NCBI GenBank assembly: GCA_013314735.1
Contig: JABUFD010000001.1
Location: forward strand, 1 to 64,000
DNA from: Anaerolineae bacterium
GTDB taxonomy: Bacteria > Chloroflexota > Anaerolineae > Anaerolineales > Anaerolineaceae
DNA: 64,000 nt
Direction: 5' to 3'
Shown here: positions 1 through 7,988 of the stretch, piece by piece
Numbering within the stretch: position 1 is the stretch's first letter
Layout of the letters: each line of letters opens with the position of its first letter
Made by a program: the position numbers and the translations under genes
The notes under the pieces: model-generated
What the model was told of the DNA's origin: nothing
Databases searched by the model: none
Seen by the model: the letters and a program-made list of their open reading frames with translations, nothing else

Positions 1-37
1 TGAAAAAATCAACTTATCGTTTGTCTTTGTTAACTAT

Positions 38-65
38 ATTATAAACAAACAATTGAAAAAGTCAA
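38..65 (-). promoter_or_regulatory. leftward sigma70-type promoter at the window edge
   Basis: Read on the minus strand, TTGACT and TATAAT are separated by 16 bp, so transcription would run left, out of the window. GTTTGT and ACAAAC form an inverted repeat around the -10, which could be an operator. The SIS gene to the right is divergent. The rest of the first 200 bases is AT-rich and I see no gene in it. Confidence 0.45.
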
Positions 66-210
66 TAGTAAAACACAGATAATTCAATATTTTAAGGTAG
101 AAAACTCAAGATTCTTGAGGTTGGATGGGAAAATAAGTGAAAATACTGCGATTTGCTTGTTGATGGGCGTATTTTGCCGCTGAAAAGACATTTCAGGGCA
201 ATGGGACTGT

Positions 211-216
211 TATAAT
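211..216 (+). promoter_or_regulatory. -10 box of the SIS-domain gene
   Basis: A perfect TATAAT lies about 45 bp before the start codon. The -35 region is poor: only AAGACA-like matches lie about 20 bp upstream, so an activator may be needed. Confidence 0.4.
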
Positions 217-256
217 AAAGGCAGTTGAACCGTGATCAATGGAAGGAGTGTGCCCA

Positions 257-1294
257 ATGGGTCTGTACGAGGAAATATTTGAGCAGGCGCAAACCGCCCA
301 GCGCATCCTGGAAGAACAGCGCGAGAATATCGAAACGATTGCCGCCAACATCCGGGAAAGACAACCGGATACGGTCTTCCTGGCCGCGCGCGGAACATCT
401 GACAATGCCGGCCGGTACATCAATTACCTGTGGGGTGCTTATAACCGTTTGCCTGTGACCCTGGCGACTCCCTCTTTGTTCAGTATTTACCAGCGGCCAC
501 CGCGGTTACACAACACCCTGGTGATTGGCATCTCGCAAAGCGGTAAATCACCGGATATTGTCAGTGTTCTGGCCGAGGCCCGCAACCAGGGCTGCCCGAC
601 CCTGACGATCACCAATGCACCCGGTTCCCCGCTCTCCCAACTGGCGGATTGGGAAATTGACATCTGTGCCGGGGTGGAAACCGCGGTGGCAGCCACCAAG
701 ACCTACAGCGCTTCGATGATGGCAGCTGCCATGCTCAGCTGCGCCCTCGCGCAGGATGAGGCACGCTGGGAACAACTTTCCCATGTGCCCGGTTGGATCA
801 CTGAGGTGCTGCGGCGCGATGAGACCATAGCCCGTATTGCTGAACGGTACCGCTTCATGGAACAATGCGTGGTGCTGGGGCGGGGGTTCAACTATGCCAC
901 CGCGTTCGAGTGGTCCTTGAAAATGAAGGAATTGTGTTACGTGATGGCAGATCCGTATTCGTCGGCGGATTTCCAACACGGCCCGATTGCCCTGGTGGAA
1001 CAGGGTTTCCCTGTAATGGCGGTGGCGCCCAAGGGAGAGGTGTTGGCAGACCTGATGGGACTGATGGAACTGCTGTGCGAGGAGCGCAAGGTGGAACTGC
1101 TGACACTTTCCAACGATGACGATGTGCTTTCATTGGGACAGTCAGCGATCCAACTGCCTGCGGACATGCCGGAATGGATCAGCCCGATTGTGAGTATTGT
1201 GCCGGCACAATTATTTGCCTATTACCTGACTGTAGCCAAAGGCTTCGATACCGAGGCTCCGCGCGGTTTGAAAAAAGTAACTGAAACCGTTTAA
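257..1294 (+). CDS. double-SIS sugar-phosphate isomerase/deaminase family protein (GlmS C-terminal half / NagB-II / AgaS type)
   Basis: A 345-residue cytoplasmic protein with two SIS domains (about residues 30-170 and 195-335), which bind phosphosugars. The segments ISQSGKSPD and AATKTYSA, and the C-terminal PRGLKKVTETV resembling the GlmS tail, place it with GlmS-like isomerases that lack the glutaminase domain. Such proteins include GlcN6P deaminases (NagB-II) and AgaS-type ketose isomerases; the substrate cannot be told here. The start is the second in-frame ATG, because GGAAGGAG lies 8 bp before it; the upstream ATG at 239 has no such site. It stands alone, divergent from whatever lies off the left edge. 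Family confident, reaction inferred. Confidence 0.8.
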   Translation: MGLYEEIFEQAQTAQRILEEQRENIETIAANIRERQPDTVFLAARGTSDNAGRYINYLWGAYNRLPVTLATPSLFSIYQRPPRLHNTLVIGISQSGKSPDIVSVLAEARNQGCPTLTITNAPGSPLSQLADWEIDICAGVETAVAATKTYSASMMAAAMLSCALAQDEARWEQLSHVPGWITEVLRRDETIARIAERYRFMEQCVVLGRGFNYATAFEWSLKMKELCYVMADPYSSADFQHGPIALVEQGFPVMAVAPKGEVLADLMGLMELLCEERKVELLTLSNDDDVLSLGQSAIQLPADMPEWISPIVSIVPAQLFAYYLTVAKGFDTEAPRGLKKVTETV

Positions 1295-1574
1295 GAAAAA
1301 GTGCTTCATGACTGCTGACACCGCATGATAATTTTCAGCGGTGCCTGTGAATCGTGCGTTTACTGGATGCTGCCTGTACTTAAATAGTATCGAGCTTGAT
1401 GTGTATGAGCAGGGAGAGGATAACTGGATGCGGCATGACCGATTCCCCAACCTGCTTTGCTGAGTTTGATCCCGAACCTGCCGGCGATCCCGATCCTGAT
1501 AGGATTTGATAGCTTTTTCTTCCTATACTTACGCTAGATTGAATGGTATTGATAGCAAAAGGAGCAAGCGTAGC
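1295..1574. other. intergenic region, no gene seen
   Basis: About 280 bases between the SIS gene and the DUF35 pair. A TATACT at 1524 might serve as a -10 but has no well-spaced -35. No convincing terminator hairpin, RNA or coding signal was found. Confidence 0.4.
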
Positions 1575-1766
1575 ATGGAAGTTCCTCATCATTGGCGATT
1601 ACGGAAGCAGCGTTACCAGCTGCAGGGAGAAGTCTGCCCGCATTGTGAGGCAAAGGTTTTTCCACCCCGCCCGGTATGCCCACACTGCGGCCACGGACTG
1701 GTGAAAACGCAGCCATCACTCCCGATTTCAATCCGCTTCAGCGAACCGGCCCGTGTGGACCGGTAA
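1575..1766 (+). CDS. truncated duplicate of the following DUF35 zinc-ribbon protein
   Basis: A 63-residue frame preceded by AAAAGGAG. Its first 39 residues match the next gene's N-terminus at 31 positions, including the zinc-ribbon cysteines C21, C24, C35 and C38. After that the sequence becomes unrelated (QPSLPISIRF...) and stops, so the OB-fold is missing. It ends 12 bp before the start of the intact copy. It is either a remnant of a tandem duplication or a stand-alone zinc-ribbon peptide. The well-kept ribosome-binding site and cysteines leave open that it is still made. Confidence 0.55.
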   Translation: MEVPHHWRLRKQRYQLQGEVCPHCEAKVFPPRPVCPHCGHGLVKTQPSLPISIRFSEPARVDR

Positions 1767-1778
1767 CAAAGGGGTATG

Positions 1779-2183
1779 ATGGAAGTACCGCGCCATTGGC
1801 GTTTGAAAAAACAACGCTACGGACTGGTAGGCGAAGTTTGCCCACACTGTGAAGTAAAAATTTTCCCACCGCGCGATGTTTGCCCGGAATGCGGCGGCGA
1901 GGCCAAAACCCCTTTCACTTTCAGTGGGAAGGGCGAGGTGTATTCCTACACCACCATGATGAGCGGCCCGACCGGGTTTGACGAGTATGCCCCATACGTG
2001 GTGGCGTTGATCCGCCTCGATGAAGGTCCGATGTTGACCGCCCAATTGACCGATCTGGAACCCGGGCAGGAGGTGCAGATTGGCATGCCGGTGGAGATGG
2101 TCACGCGCCGCATGCGCAGTGACCACGGCGATGAGGGCATTCTTCTGTATTCCTATAAATTCAGACCGGTGTTTGCCGGTTAG
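1779..2183 (+). CDS. Zn-ribbon/OB-fold protein (DUF35 family)
   Basis: A 134-residue protein with an N-terminal rubredoxin-like zinc ribbon (CPHC at 21-24, CPEC at 35-38) and a C-terminal OB-fold (about 50-130, with GKGEVYSYTTM and PYVVALIRL). DUF35 proteins usually partner SCP2-type thiolases or KAS III-like enzymes and hand over acyl-CoA. No thiolase lies next to this one; another DUF35 gene in the window, at 51.4 kb, does adjoin one. Two ATGs stand in tandem; the second is chosen because it matches the start of the truncated copy and leaves a usable gap to AAAGGGG. A terminator follows. Family confident, partner unknown. Confidence 0.75.
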   Translation: MEVPRHWRLKKQRYGLVGEVCPHCEVKIFPPRDVCPECGGEAKTPFTFSGKGEVYSYTTMMSGPTGFDEYAPYVVALIRLDEGPMLTAQLTDLEPGQEVQIGMPVEMVTRRMRSDHGDEGILLYSYKFRPVFAG

Positions 2184-2205
2184 GGTTGTGTATTTCTCTT
2201 TTCAC

Positions 2206-2240
2206 ACAAATTCGCGGTCATTCACCGCGAATTTGTCTTT
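2206..2240 (+). terminator. rho-independent terminator after the DUF35 gene
   Basis: Perfect 13-bp arms (ACAAATTCGCGGT and its complement) around a 5-nt loop, followed by CTTT. It lies 22 bp past the stop codon. Confidence 0.7.
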
Positions 2241-2377
2241 AATGCGAAACTCTGTTTCATCAAAGGTTCCAGCGTGATGCGGCATAAATTAGGTTGATGT
2301 TTCAGCATAATTATCTATTCCAGCCTCTTTATGGATTCATTAGAGCGTCATATGGCATAACAGATGAAAATCTCATA

Positions 2378-2406
2378 TTTACTTTGACCTGCCAGGTTTG
2401 TATAAT
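2378..2406 (+). promoter_or_regulatory. promoter with a long leader before the HEGGH membrane protein gene
   Basis: TTTACT and TATAAT are spaced by 17 bp. The predicted leader runs about 225 nt to the start codon. I see no recognisable riboswitch or leader peptide in it; the 2241-2377 stretch is likewise empty. Confidence 0.45.
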
Positions 2407-2638
2407 TGAAATAGTGCCTATATTACTGCTTCATTGAGAATGATAAATGGTCTTGTTGGTTGTTGGTTTCAACTGAAGGTCTTTAAGTCATGTTCTTTGT
2501 GGTTTAAGTGTGGGAAGGAAGTCTTATTCTGACTGGCCATGGCCTGTGAGGTCACGGGTTTCTTGGTCATGAGAAGTTGTTACCAACCCATAATAAATTC
2601 CCAGTAGGGCAGTCTTCGAATGTGAGGATACCATCGAC

Positions 2639-4021
2639 ATGAAAACAACAGTTTGCACTCAAAGAAGTCTGTATCTGGGCATTGCCTGCCTTCTGCTTTT
2701 TGTTGCTGTCATGTTGAATGCCTGCACTTCCACAAAGCCTGCAGGGCAGACTTTGAATGACAGAGACAACCCGACGGGTATTAATCCACCAGTCGTTCTG
2801 TCTGTTCAGGAGCGTGAAGCGGTGGAAAATGGTTACCTCTGGTATTACCAGGATATTACCTTTACTGATCCCGATGGTGATGCGGTTGCAATGACGTATT
2901 CGGTAGTATCTTCATCATTACCATATGCGATTAATCTACCCGACGAAGAGCCGATTGCAGCCTCACCGGAAGAGCAGAAAGATGGGACTATTTTCACCGT
3001 GAGCGGTGGGTGTGGTCAAAAAATCGATCTTATTTTTGAGAGCCGCATCCGTGATGCGGCAGGCAACCTGAGTGACCCGGTTGTATTCACCATGTCCTGC
3101 ACTGCGCCTCTGCCGTTGGATACCACCCCGCTCTGGAAATCCGGTCTCATGGTGGGGGCTCCGATTGGTTTGCTTCTCTTTCTGGGTTTCTGGTTTTTGT
3201 ACCGCAAACAGCCTGAGCAAAGGCTGCCTGCCCTCCGGTCCGTTCTGCTCCTGTTTTTCCTGTTCATGTTCGCCCGGTTCGCCCACCTGATTTTGCACGA
3301 AGGCGGACACTCCATCTATCCGTGGATCAAGGGCATGCCTGTGACATTGTATATTCATCCCTTTTTATTTCAGGGATACTCGCGGCCCATCATCGATGAA
3401 AGCATCTGGAAAGATATCCTGGGTTCTGTTGTTGCTTTACCCATCGGCGCTCTTTTGTACCTGTTGGGCTGGAAGCACCGCTCAACCTGGCTGTTTCCGA
3501 TCCTGTTCCTTGTGCCATACATTGCCCTGGTGGATGGCTTTAACGTGATGGGATTCATGGGGGATTTTCGGAATTTGTGTGAAACCAACGGATTGCCCGC
3601 GGCGCCGTTCCTACTTGTAGGCGGGGTGATTGTCCTCTTTGGGTTCATTACCTTGATGTCTCTCTTTCCGCTGGCAGGCCTGGATCCGCGGAACCAGAAA
3701 ACGATTTTGATCCTTCCAATGGCTTTATACCTGGCAAGTATGGTCACTTTTGTTACCGCGCATCTGTTCGTGCCTGGTTCCTGGTTCAACAAGGAGTATT
3801 TCCTGGCAGGGGTGATCGTTCCTTCTGCCAATACCTTCCTGTTTACATTCCTGTTAGGGATTTTTTTTGCGGCTGTATACCTCACGTTGTTTCGGAAATG
3901 GGCTCCGCGGCTACCGGAGTGGCTGCATGCGGAAATCACACCTGTAACCTGGAAGACGCTGCTCCTGCCAGGATTACTATGGATGGTCAGTATCACAGTT
4001 GGTCTGCTGGTTATTACATAA
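2639..4021 (+). CDS. lipobox-bearing multi-pass membrane protein with HEGGH (M50/site-2-protease-like) signature
   Basis: 460 residues. A signal peptide ends in a lipobox (LNAC, Cys29). It is followed by an extracytoplasmic segment (about 45-150) containing TDPDGDAVAMTYS, typical of Ig/cadherin-like putative adhesion folds, then 7-8 hydrophobic segments. In the membrane part, HEGGH at 220-224 fits the HExxH zinc site. FPLAGLDP, with Asp349, resembles the LDG motif that supplies the third ligand in M50 intramembrane proteases. Known of the family: such proteases cut membrane-embedded substrates. The fusion to a lipoprotein-like ectodomain is unusual. GTGAGGAT sits 9 bp before the ATG. The gene appears to be on its own. 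Alternative: a membrane protein with a chance HExxH. Confidence 0.6.
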   Translation: MKTTVCTQRSLYLGIACLLLFVAVMLNACTSTKPAGQTLNDRDNPTGINPPVVLSVQEREAVENGYLWYYQDITFTDPDGDAVAMTYSVVSSSLPYAINLPDEEPIAASPEEQKDGTIFTVSGGCGQKIDLIFESRIRDAAGNLSDPVVFTMSCTAPLPLDTTPLWKSGLMVGAPIGLLLFLGFWFLYRKQPEQRLPALRSVLLLFFLFMFARFAHLILHEGGHSIYPWIKGMPVTLYIHPFLFQGYSRPIIDESIWKDILGSVVALPIGALLYLLGWKHRSTWLFPILFLVPYIALVDGFNVMGFMGDFRNLCETNGLPAAPFLLVGGVIVLFGFITLMSLFPLAGLDPRNQKTILILPMALYLASMVTFVTAHLFVPGSWFNKEYFLAGVIVPSANTFLFTFLLGIFFAAVYLTLFRKWAPRLPEWLHAEITPVTWKTLLLPGLLWMVSITVGLLVIT

Positions 4022-4180
4022 TATTGTTTGGTTCTTCCTATTGTCTTCGGGTGATCCAGGTACTGAGTGATTGCGGCAGTGATCGAGATGGATGCCGTAT
4101 ACCGGTTTGCCTATGGCGCTATCTGCGGCGGTACATCACTTGTTAGATATATTCATGGTCTTCTGTCACAAACGTCGGGT

Positions 4181-4213
4181 AAAAAAAAACGGCATCTTGT
4201 GCGAGATGCCGTT
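4181..4213 (-). terminator. rho-independent terminator of the sugar transferase gene
   Basis: On the minus strand a 10-bp perfect stem (AACGGCATCT and its complement) with a 6-nt loop is followed by a run of T. It lies 25 bp beyond the stop codon. The roughly 160 bases between it and the HEGGH gene hold nothing I can identify. Confidence 0.85.
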
Positions 4214-4237
4214 CTATTTGAAAGGGATTTTGCTCCA

Positions 4238-4981
4238 CTAAACCCTGGACAATTCCAATTCCGGGCTGCCTGTGTTTTCAGGTTCCGCCTGAATGGTCTC
4301 GGGTTCGATACTCTGTTGTTTGGCGAATTGCTGGGAATCACTTTTGCCGTTGCCGTTGACTTCGATGCCTTTGAATTCTTCCATGATGACACCATCGGTA
4401 GGGCTGACCCCTTCGTGGGTGAGGACGATCTTGATCGTGCGTAGAATGATCTTTAAATCCAGCGCGAAGCTCCAGTTGTCCACATACCACACATCGTGGG
4501 CAAAGCGTTCCTCCCAGTTGAGGATGTTACGCCCGTTGATCTGCGCCCAGCCGGTGATACCCGGCAGCACATCATGCCGCCGGCGCAGTTCGGGGGTGTA
4601 ATGCTTCAGGTATTTGACCAGCAAGGGGCGGGGACCGATCAGGCTCATTTCACCCTTGAGGACGTTGAACAATTCGGGCAATTCATCGAGGCTGGTGGTG
4701 CGAAGGAACGCGCCCAATTTCGAGATGCGCTTTTCCGGCGGGAATTGGCGGCCGCGGCGTTTGGGAGGCGCCATGGTGCGGAATTTGCACATGGTAAAGA
4801 CCTCACCGCGAATGCCGGGGCGTTCCTGGCAGAAGAATACCGGACGTCCGTCAAATACCAGCACCGCGAGGCTGATAACCAAAAATACAGGGGAAAGAAG
4901 GAGCAGGGCGAGTAGGGCAACCGTGAAGTCAAAGACGCGCTTCGACCAATGCACTCCTTCAGGCAATACTTTGAATACCAT
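4238..4981 (-). CDS. polyprenyl-phosphate sugar-1-phosphate transferase (bacterial sugar transferase, PglC/WcaJ-type)
   Basis: 247 residues. One N-terminal hydrophobic re-entrant helix (about 15-40) precedes the catalytic domain. Family motifs are clear: CQERPGIRGEVF, KFRTM, SLDELPELFNVLKGEMS (with the catalytic Asp-Glu pair) and SLIGPRPLL. Proteins of this monotopic family move a sugar-1-phosphate from a nucleotide sugar to undecaprenyl phosphate, starting exopolysaccharide or glycoprotein glycan synthesis on the inner face of the membrane. The length fits the minimal catalytic form (PglC-like) with no WcaJ N-terminal helices. The ATG is used here; a TTG lies two codons upstream, and no strong ribosome-binding site decides between them. 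Sugar specificity is unknown. Confidence 0.85.
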   Translation of the reverse strand: MVFKVLPEGVHWSKRVFDFTVALLALLLLSPVFLVISLAVLVFDGRPVFFCQERPGIRGEVFTMCKFRTMAPPKRRGRQFPPEKRISKLGAFLRTTSLDELPELFNVLKGEMSLIGPRPLLVKYLKHYTPELRRRHDVLPGITGWAQINGRNILNWEERFAHDVWYVDNWSFALDLKIILRTIKIVLTHEGVSPTDGVIMEEFKGIEVNGNGKSDSQQFAKQQSIEPETIQAEPENTGSPELELSRV

Positions 4982-5103
4982 ACGCAAATTTTACCAAAGT
5001 CAAGGTTTACTCCATCCGAAAGGCTGTTCTCGTAGGGAAAACGTAGTTTATTCGTGGATGAAAACGGGATTCTACCCGGATTTGCTGCAACAAAGGTGCC
5101 ATT

Positions 5104-6747
5104 TTACGGGGTTTGCAGCCATTGGGCGAAGATGACGGCAATCTCACCGATGGCGGCTTCGAGGCTTTCATAGGTGGTGGAGAGGGCGACATCCTGGTAA
5201 GCGAACACCTGCAGCAGAATTGTTTCTTCGCCGGTTTGCAGGATGGCACCATCCGCGACGATCAACTGCGGCGCCAGCAGGCTGCCGCGCTTGTTGTACA
5301 GGACAATCTCGTCACCCAGAACAGTTTTCACCTGTCCCAGGCGAAGGTCGTCGTTGGGGGTGTAGGTGCTCATCAAGTCCAGTACATAAGCGGTGGCTTC
5401 AGCGGAAAGCAATTCTCCCTGGTACAGCTTGCGGAACAAGGTAACCAGATCGGCAGTAGTCGATTGCCGCGGTTCCAGCACGGTGTGAGTCAGCCCCCAG
5501 CTTTGCAGCATCGGCTTCAGCCGCAGCGGTGAACGATCCAGGTTCTCGAACAGAATATCCGCAGCCAATTCTTCCGAATTGACCAGCATGGCAGTCAGCA
5601 GCTGCTGGTAGGAACGGTCATTCTCAGTTTCATTGAATGCTGGGCCGCGAGCCAGCTGTTGTTCGAGGGTTTGCCCGGGTTCCTGCTGGGATTCCAGCCA
5701 TTGCAGCGTGCCAACAGCGATGGCAACTTTGATCACCGAGGCAGGGTGAATGGTGTAGCCCGGGCGACGGGAATAGAGCACATCGCCTTCCAGGGTCTCG
5801 ATCTGGATATACCATAATCCACCGGTAGTGGTAATCACACCATCAATCGCCTCCGCCAAAGCGATTTTGCGCGGGTCTGGTGCTGGTATGGGGGTTATCG
5901 GCCGGAAGCGATAATATCCCTTCACGCCGGTCAGCCCCAGCTTCCAGTTGGTACGGTCTGCCCACTGGTAAATCACGCCTGCCCCCGGCTGGCCGGGACT
6001 GTACAGCAAAGTCTCGGCGATCACAAAACTGGTGTCTTCCGGGTCGCCGTTGAGGTATCCGGCCTCGATATTCTGAACCGTATAGGCGCTGCCATCCGCA
6101 TCCACGCGGGTGACGACGAACATGTGCTCATAATTCCCACCAAAGGTATAAATGAAATCTCCCGGCAGAAGCGGATCGGTTGTGAAATCCATCTCCGCCA
6201 TCGGGGTGGTGTCGCGCAGCCATTGATACTGTTCCGGGGGGAATACTTCCAGGAACAGGGTTTCATTTTTCTCCGGCAGGGGGCTGATCAGCCAGAATTC
6301 ATTCAGGGTAAAGTAAGGCGAGACCAGCCCGGCATCCTGCAGGATGGCAAATGCCAACGGCCCGCAGGTCAGGCTGGCATTCGCGCCAAGGGCATAATTC
6401 ATCTCGCGCACCGTGGCATCGGCCTTTTCCTGGGTATCGCTCAAGTAACGGGTTGCAGCTGCGTTCAGGGCAGTGAGTTGCTCCGGGCTCAATACAGATG
6501 CCGCTTGTCTGGTTTCTGTGATGGCAACTGCAGATGTGGTAGTTGCGGATGTTGCCTGTGAGGGAGCCACTGTGGCCGAAGGCGCCAGTGTTGGGCGGGA
6601 GGTGGCTGTGGATGCGGCTGGGGTTGCGGTTACCGGCGTCAGGGTTATTGTGGGCGCTGGGGGGGAAGCCTGGTGGCAGGCATTGAACGCCAATGCAAAC
6701 AGTAGCAGGAGAAGATGCAGTGGTAATTTCGCAGGGAATTTGTTCAT
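5104..6747 (-). CDS. lipoprotein fusing a Cys-peptidase-like module to a class A beta-lactamase-like serine hydrolase
   Basis: 547 residues. The signal peptide ends in a lipobox (FNAC, Cys24), followed by a Thr/Ala/Pro-rich linker to about residue 80. The first module (about 100-290) has LTCGPLA with Cys128 and PGDFIYTFGGNYEHMFVV with His208, the Cys/His layout of NlpC/P60- or CHAP-like peptidases. The second module (about 295-545) has SVIK (Ser337, Lys340), NSEE in the place of SDN, and KRG at 486-488 in the place of KTG, matching the beta-lactamase2 fold. The Glu166 element of true class A enzymes is not evident. It is likely a cell-envelope hydrolase. The start is ATG with a signal peptide; the frame stays open upstream but would overlap the divergent gene. 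Confidence 0.65.
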   Translation of the reverse strand: MNKFPAKLPLHLLLLLFALAFNACHQASPPAPTITLTPVTATPAASTATSRPTLAPSATVAPSQATSATTTSAVAITETRQAASVLSPEQLTALNAAATRYLSDTQEKADATVREMNYALGANASLTCGPLAFAILQDAGLVSPYFTLNEFWLISPLPEKNETLFLEVFPPEQYQWLRDTTPMAEMDFTTDPLLPGDFIYTFGGNYEHMFVVTRVDADGSAYTVQNIEAGYLNGDPEDTSFVIAETLLYSPGQPGAGVIYQWADRTNWKLGLTGVKGYYRFRPITPIPAPDPRKIALAEAIDGVITTTGGLWYIQIETLEGDVLYSRRPGYTIHPASVIKVAIAVGTLQWLESQQEPGQTLEQQLARGPAFNETENDRSYQQLLTAMLVNSEELAADILFENLDRSPLRLKPMLQSWGLTHTVLEPRQSTTADLVTLFRKLYQGELLSAEATAYVLDLMSTYTPNDDLRLGQVKTVLGDEIVLYNKRGSLLAPQLIVADGAILQTGEETILLQVFAYQDVALSTTYESLEAAIGEIAVIFAQWLQTP

Positions 6748-6842
6748 CGGCTCACACTCTGGCTGAATTCTAGCACAGCGGGAAACCGGAGGCAATGCTG
6801 CGGCATCGTGTCCGAAACACAATGCTGGTTGACCTGATTTTC

Positions 6843-6851
6843 TGCTACAAT
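6843..6851 (+). promoter_or_regulatory. extended -10 promoter of the URO-D-like gene
   Basis: TGC followed by TACAAT. The TTGACC upstream is only 11 bp away, so the extended -10 would have to do the work. The same TGCTACAAT occurs before the oxidoreductase pair at 42.5 kb. Confidence 0.4.
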
Positions 6852-6888
6852 CAAGACAGAATTTCGACCCAGCAGGAGATACCAACAC

Positions 6889-7950
6889 ATGCTGCCTGAC
6901 CACCAATTCCCCATCGATGAATTTCTGCCACAACCCGGTACACCGGATTTCCGCCAGCTGCATACTGTCCTGACGGGCGGTGAACCGGATCGTCCGACCC
7001 TGTTTGAGTTTTTCCTCAATGATCGCCTGCACCAACGGTTAAGCGGTCTGCAGATCACACCGGGCATGTCCTGGCTGGATCATCAACGCGTGCGCCTGCG
7101 GGCTTTCCAGCGCGCCGGGTACGATTACCTGACCGTCCTGGTACCGGGATTCGATTTCCCTACCGGGGCAATCCATCACGCACAGTCGGTATCGCAGAAC
7201 GAGGGGGCGCTGGTCCATGACCGCGACAGTTTTTCGCGTTATCCATGGAAGGATGCCAGCCAGACACAGGTAGACTGGCTGGAACGCCTGGCGGAATCCC
7301 TGCCCGATGGCATGAAGATCATTGTTCACGGCCCCGGTGGTGTATTGGAGAATGCCATCGCACTGGTGGGGTACGAGAACCTTTGCCTGCTGATCATGGA
7401 TGATCCGGCACTGGCTTTGGATCTGTTCGCCGAAATCGGGCAACGGTTGAATGCTTATTATGCCCGTACCAGCCGATACGATTTTGTTGGTGCCTGCATT
7501 TCAAACGATGACTGGGGATTCAAGACCCAGACCCTGTTCTCACCGCGTGCCATGCGCAAATATGTCTTCCCCTGGCATAAACAAATTGCGGAAACCATCC
7601 ATGCTGCCGGGAAACCGGCCATCCTGCATTCCTGCGGTAATTTCAGTCAGGTGTTGGAAGATGTGATTGATGAAATGGGCTATGACGCACGCCATTCCTA
7701 TGAAGATACCATCATGCCGGTGGAGCAGGCGTATGAAGACCACCATCATCGCCTGGCCATATTGGGCGGGATCGATGTGGACTTTATTTGCCGCTCCACC
7801 CCGGAGCAAGTGTACCAGCGTTCACGCAAAATGCTGGAGCGCAGCCGCGGACGCGGGGCATACGCCCTGGGCACCGGTAACAGTGTGCCGGAATATGTGC
7901 CGGATGCGGGTTATTTTGCGATGATCCGCGCCGCTTTGGAACTGCGATAA
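6889..7950 (+). CDS. uroporphyrinogen-decarboxylase family protein (MtaA/methyltransferase-like)
   Basis: 353 residues covering the whole URO-D/MtaA TIM barrel. HSCGN at about 245, within AILHSCGNFSQVLEDV, resembles the zinc-binding His-x-Cys of corrinoid-dependent methyltransferases such as MtaA and MtbA. True HemE motifs at the N-terminus (RQAGR) are absent, so haem synthesis is unlikely. No corrinoid protein is nearby. CAGGAG lies 11 bp before the ATG. It is 38 bp upstream of the phosphofructokinase homologue on the same strand and may be co-transcribed with it. Family confident, substrate unknown. Confidence 0.75.
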   Translation: MLPDHQFPIDEFLPQPGTPDFRQLHTVLTGGEPDRPTLFEFFLNDRLHQRLSGLQITPGMSWLDHQRVRLRAFQRAGYDYLTVLVPGFDFPTGAIHHAQSVSQNEGALVHDRDSFSRYPWKDASQTQVDWLERLAESLPDGMKIIVHGPGGVLENAIALVGYENLCLLIMDDPALALDLFAEIGQRLNAYYARTSRYDFVGACISNDDWGFKTQTLFSPRAMRKYVFPWHKQIAETIHAAGKPAILHSCGNFSQVLEDVIDEMGYDARHSYEDTIMPVEQAYEDHHHRLAILGGIDVDFICRSTPEQVYQRSRKMLERSRGRGAYALGTGNSVPEYVPDAGYFAMIRAALELR

Positions 7951-7988
7951 TTTCAACGGACAACAAATCGAGAAAGGATGGGTTGGAT

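Noticed and set aside
3370-3996. A 208-codon minus-strand frame opposite the HEGGH protein
   Set aside because: Basic, low-complexity translation without start signal, while the plus-strand gene has signal peptide, membrane helices and a ribosome-binding site.
4238-4981. Sugar transferase as part of a larger polysaccharide cluster
   Set aside because: No glycosyltransferase, flippase or polymerase gene lies beside it; the neighbours are unrelated.
6829-6834. TTGACC as a -35 for the URO-D-like gene
   Set aside because: Only 11 bp from the -10, too close for sigma70; the extended -10 is the better explanation.
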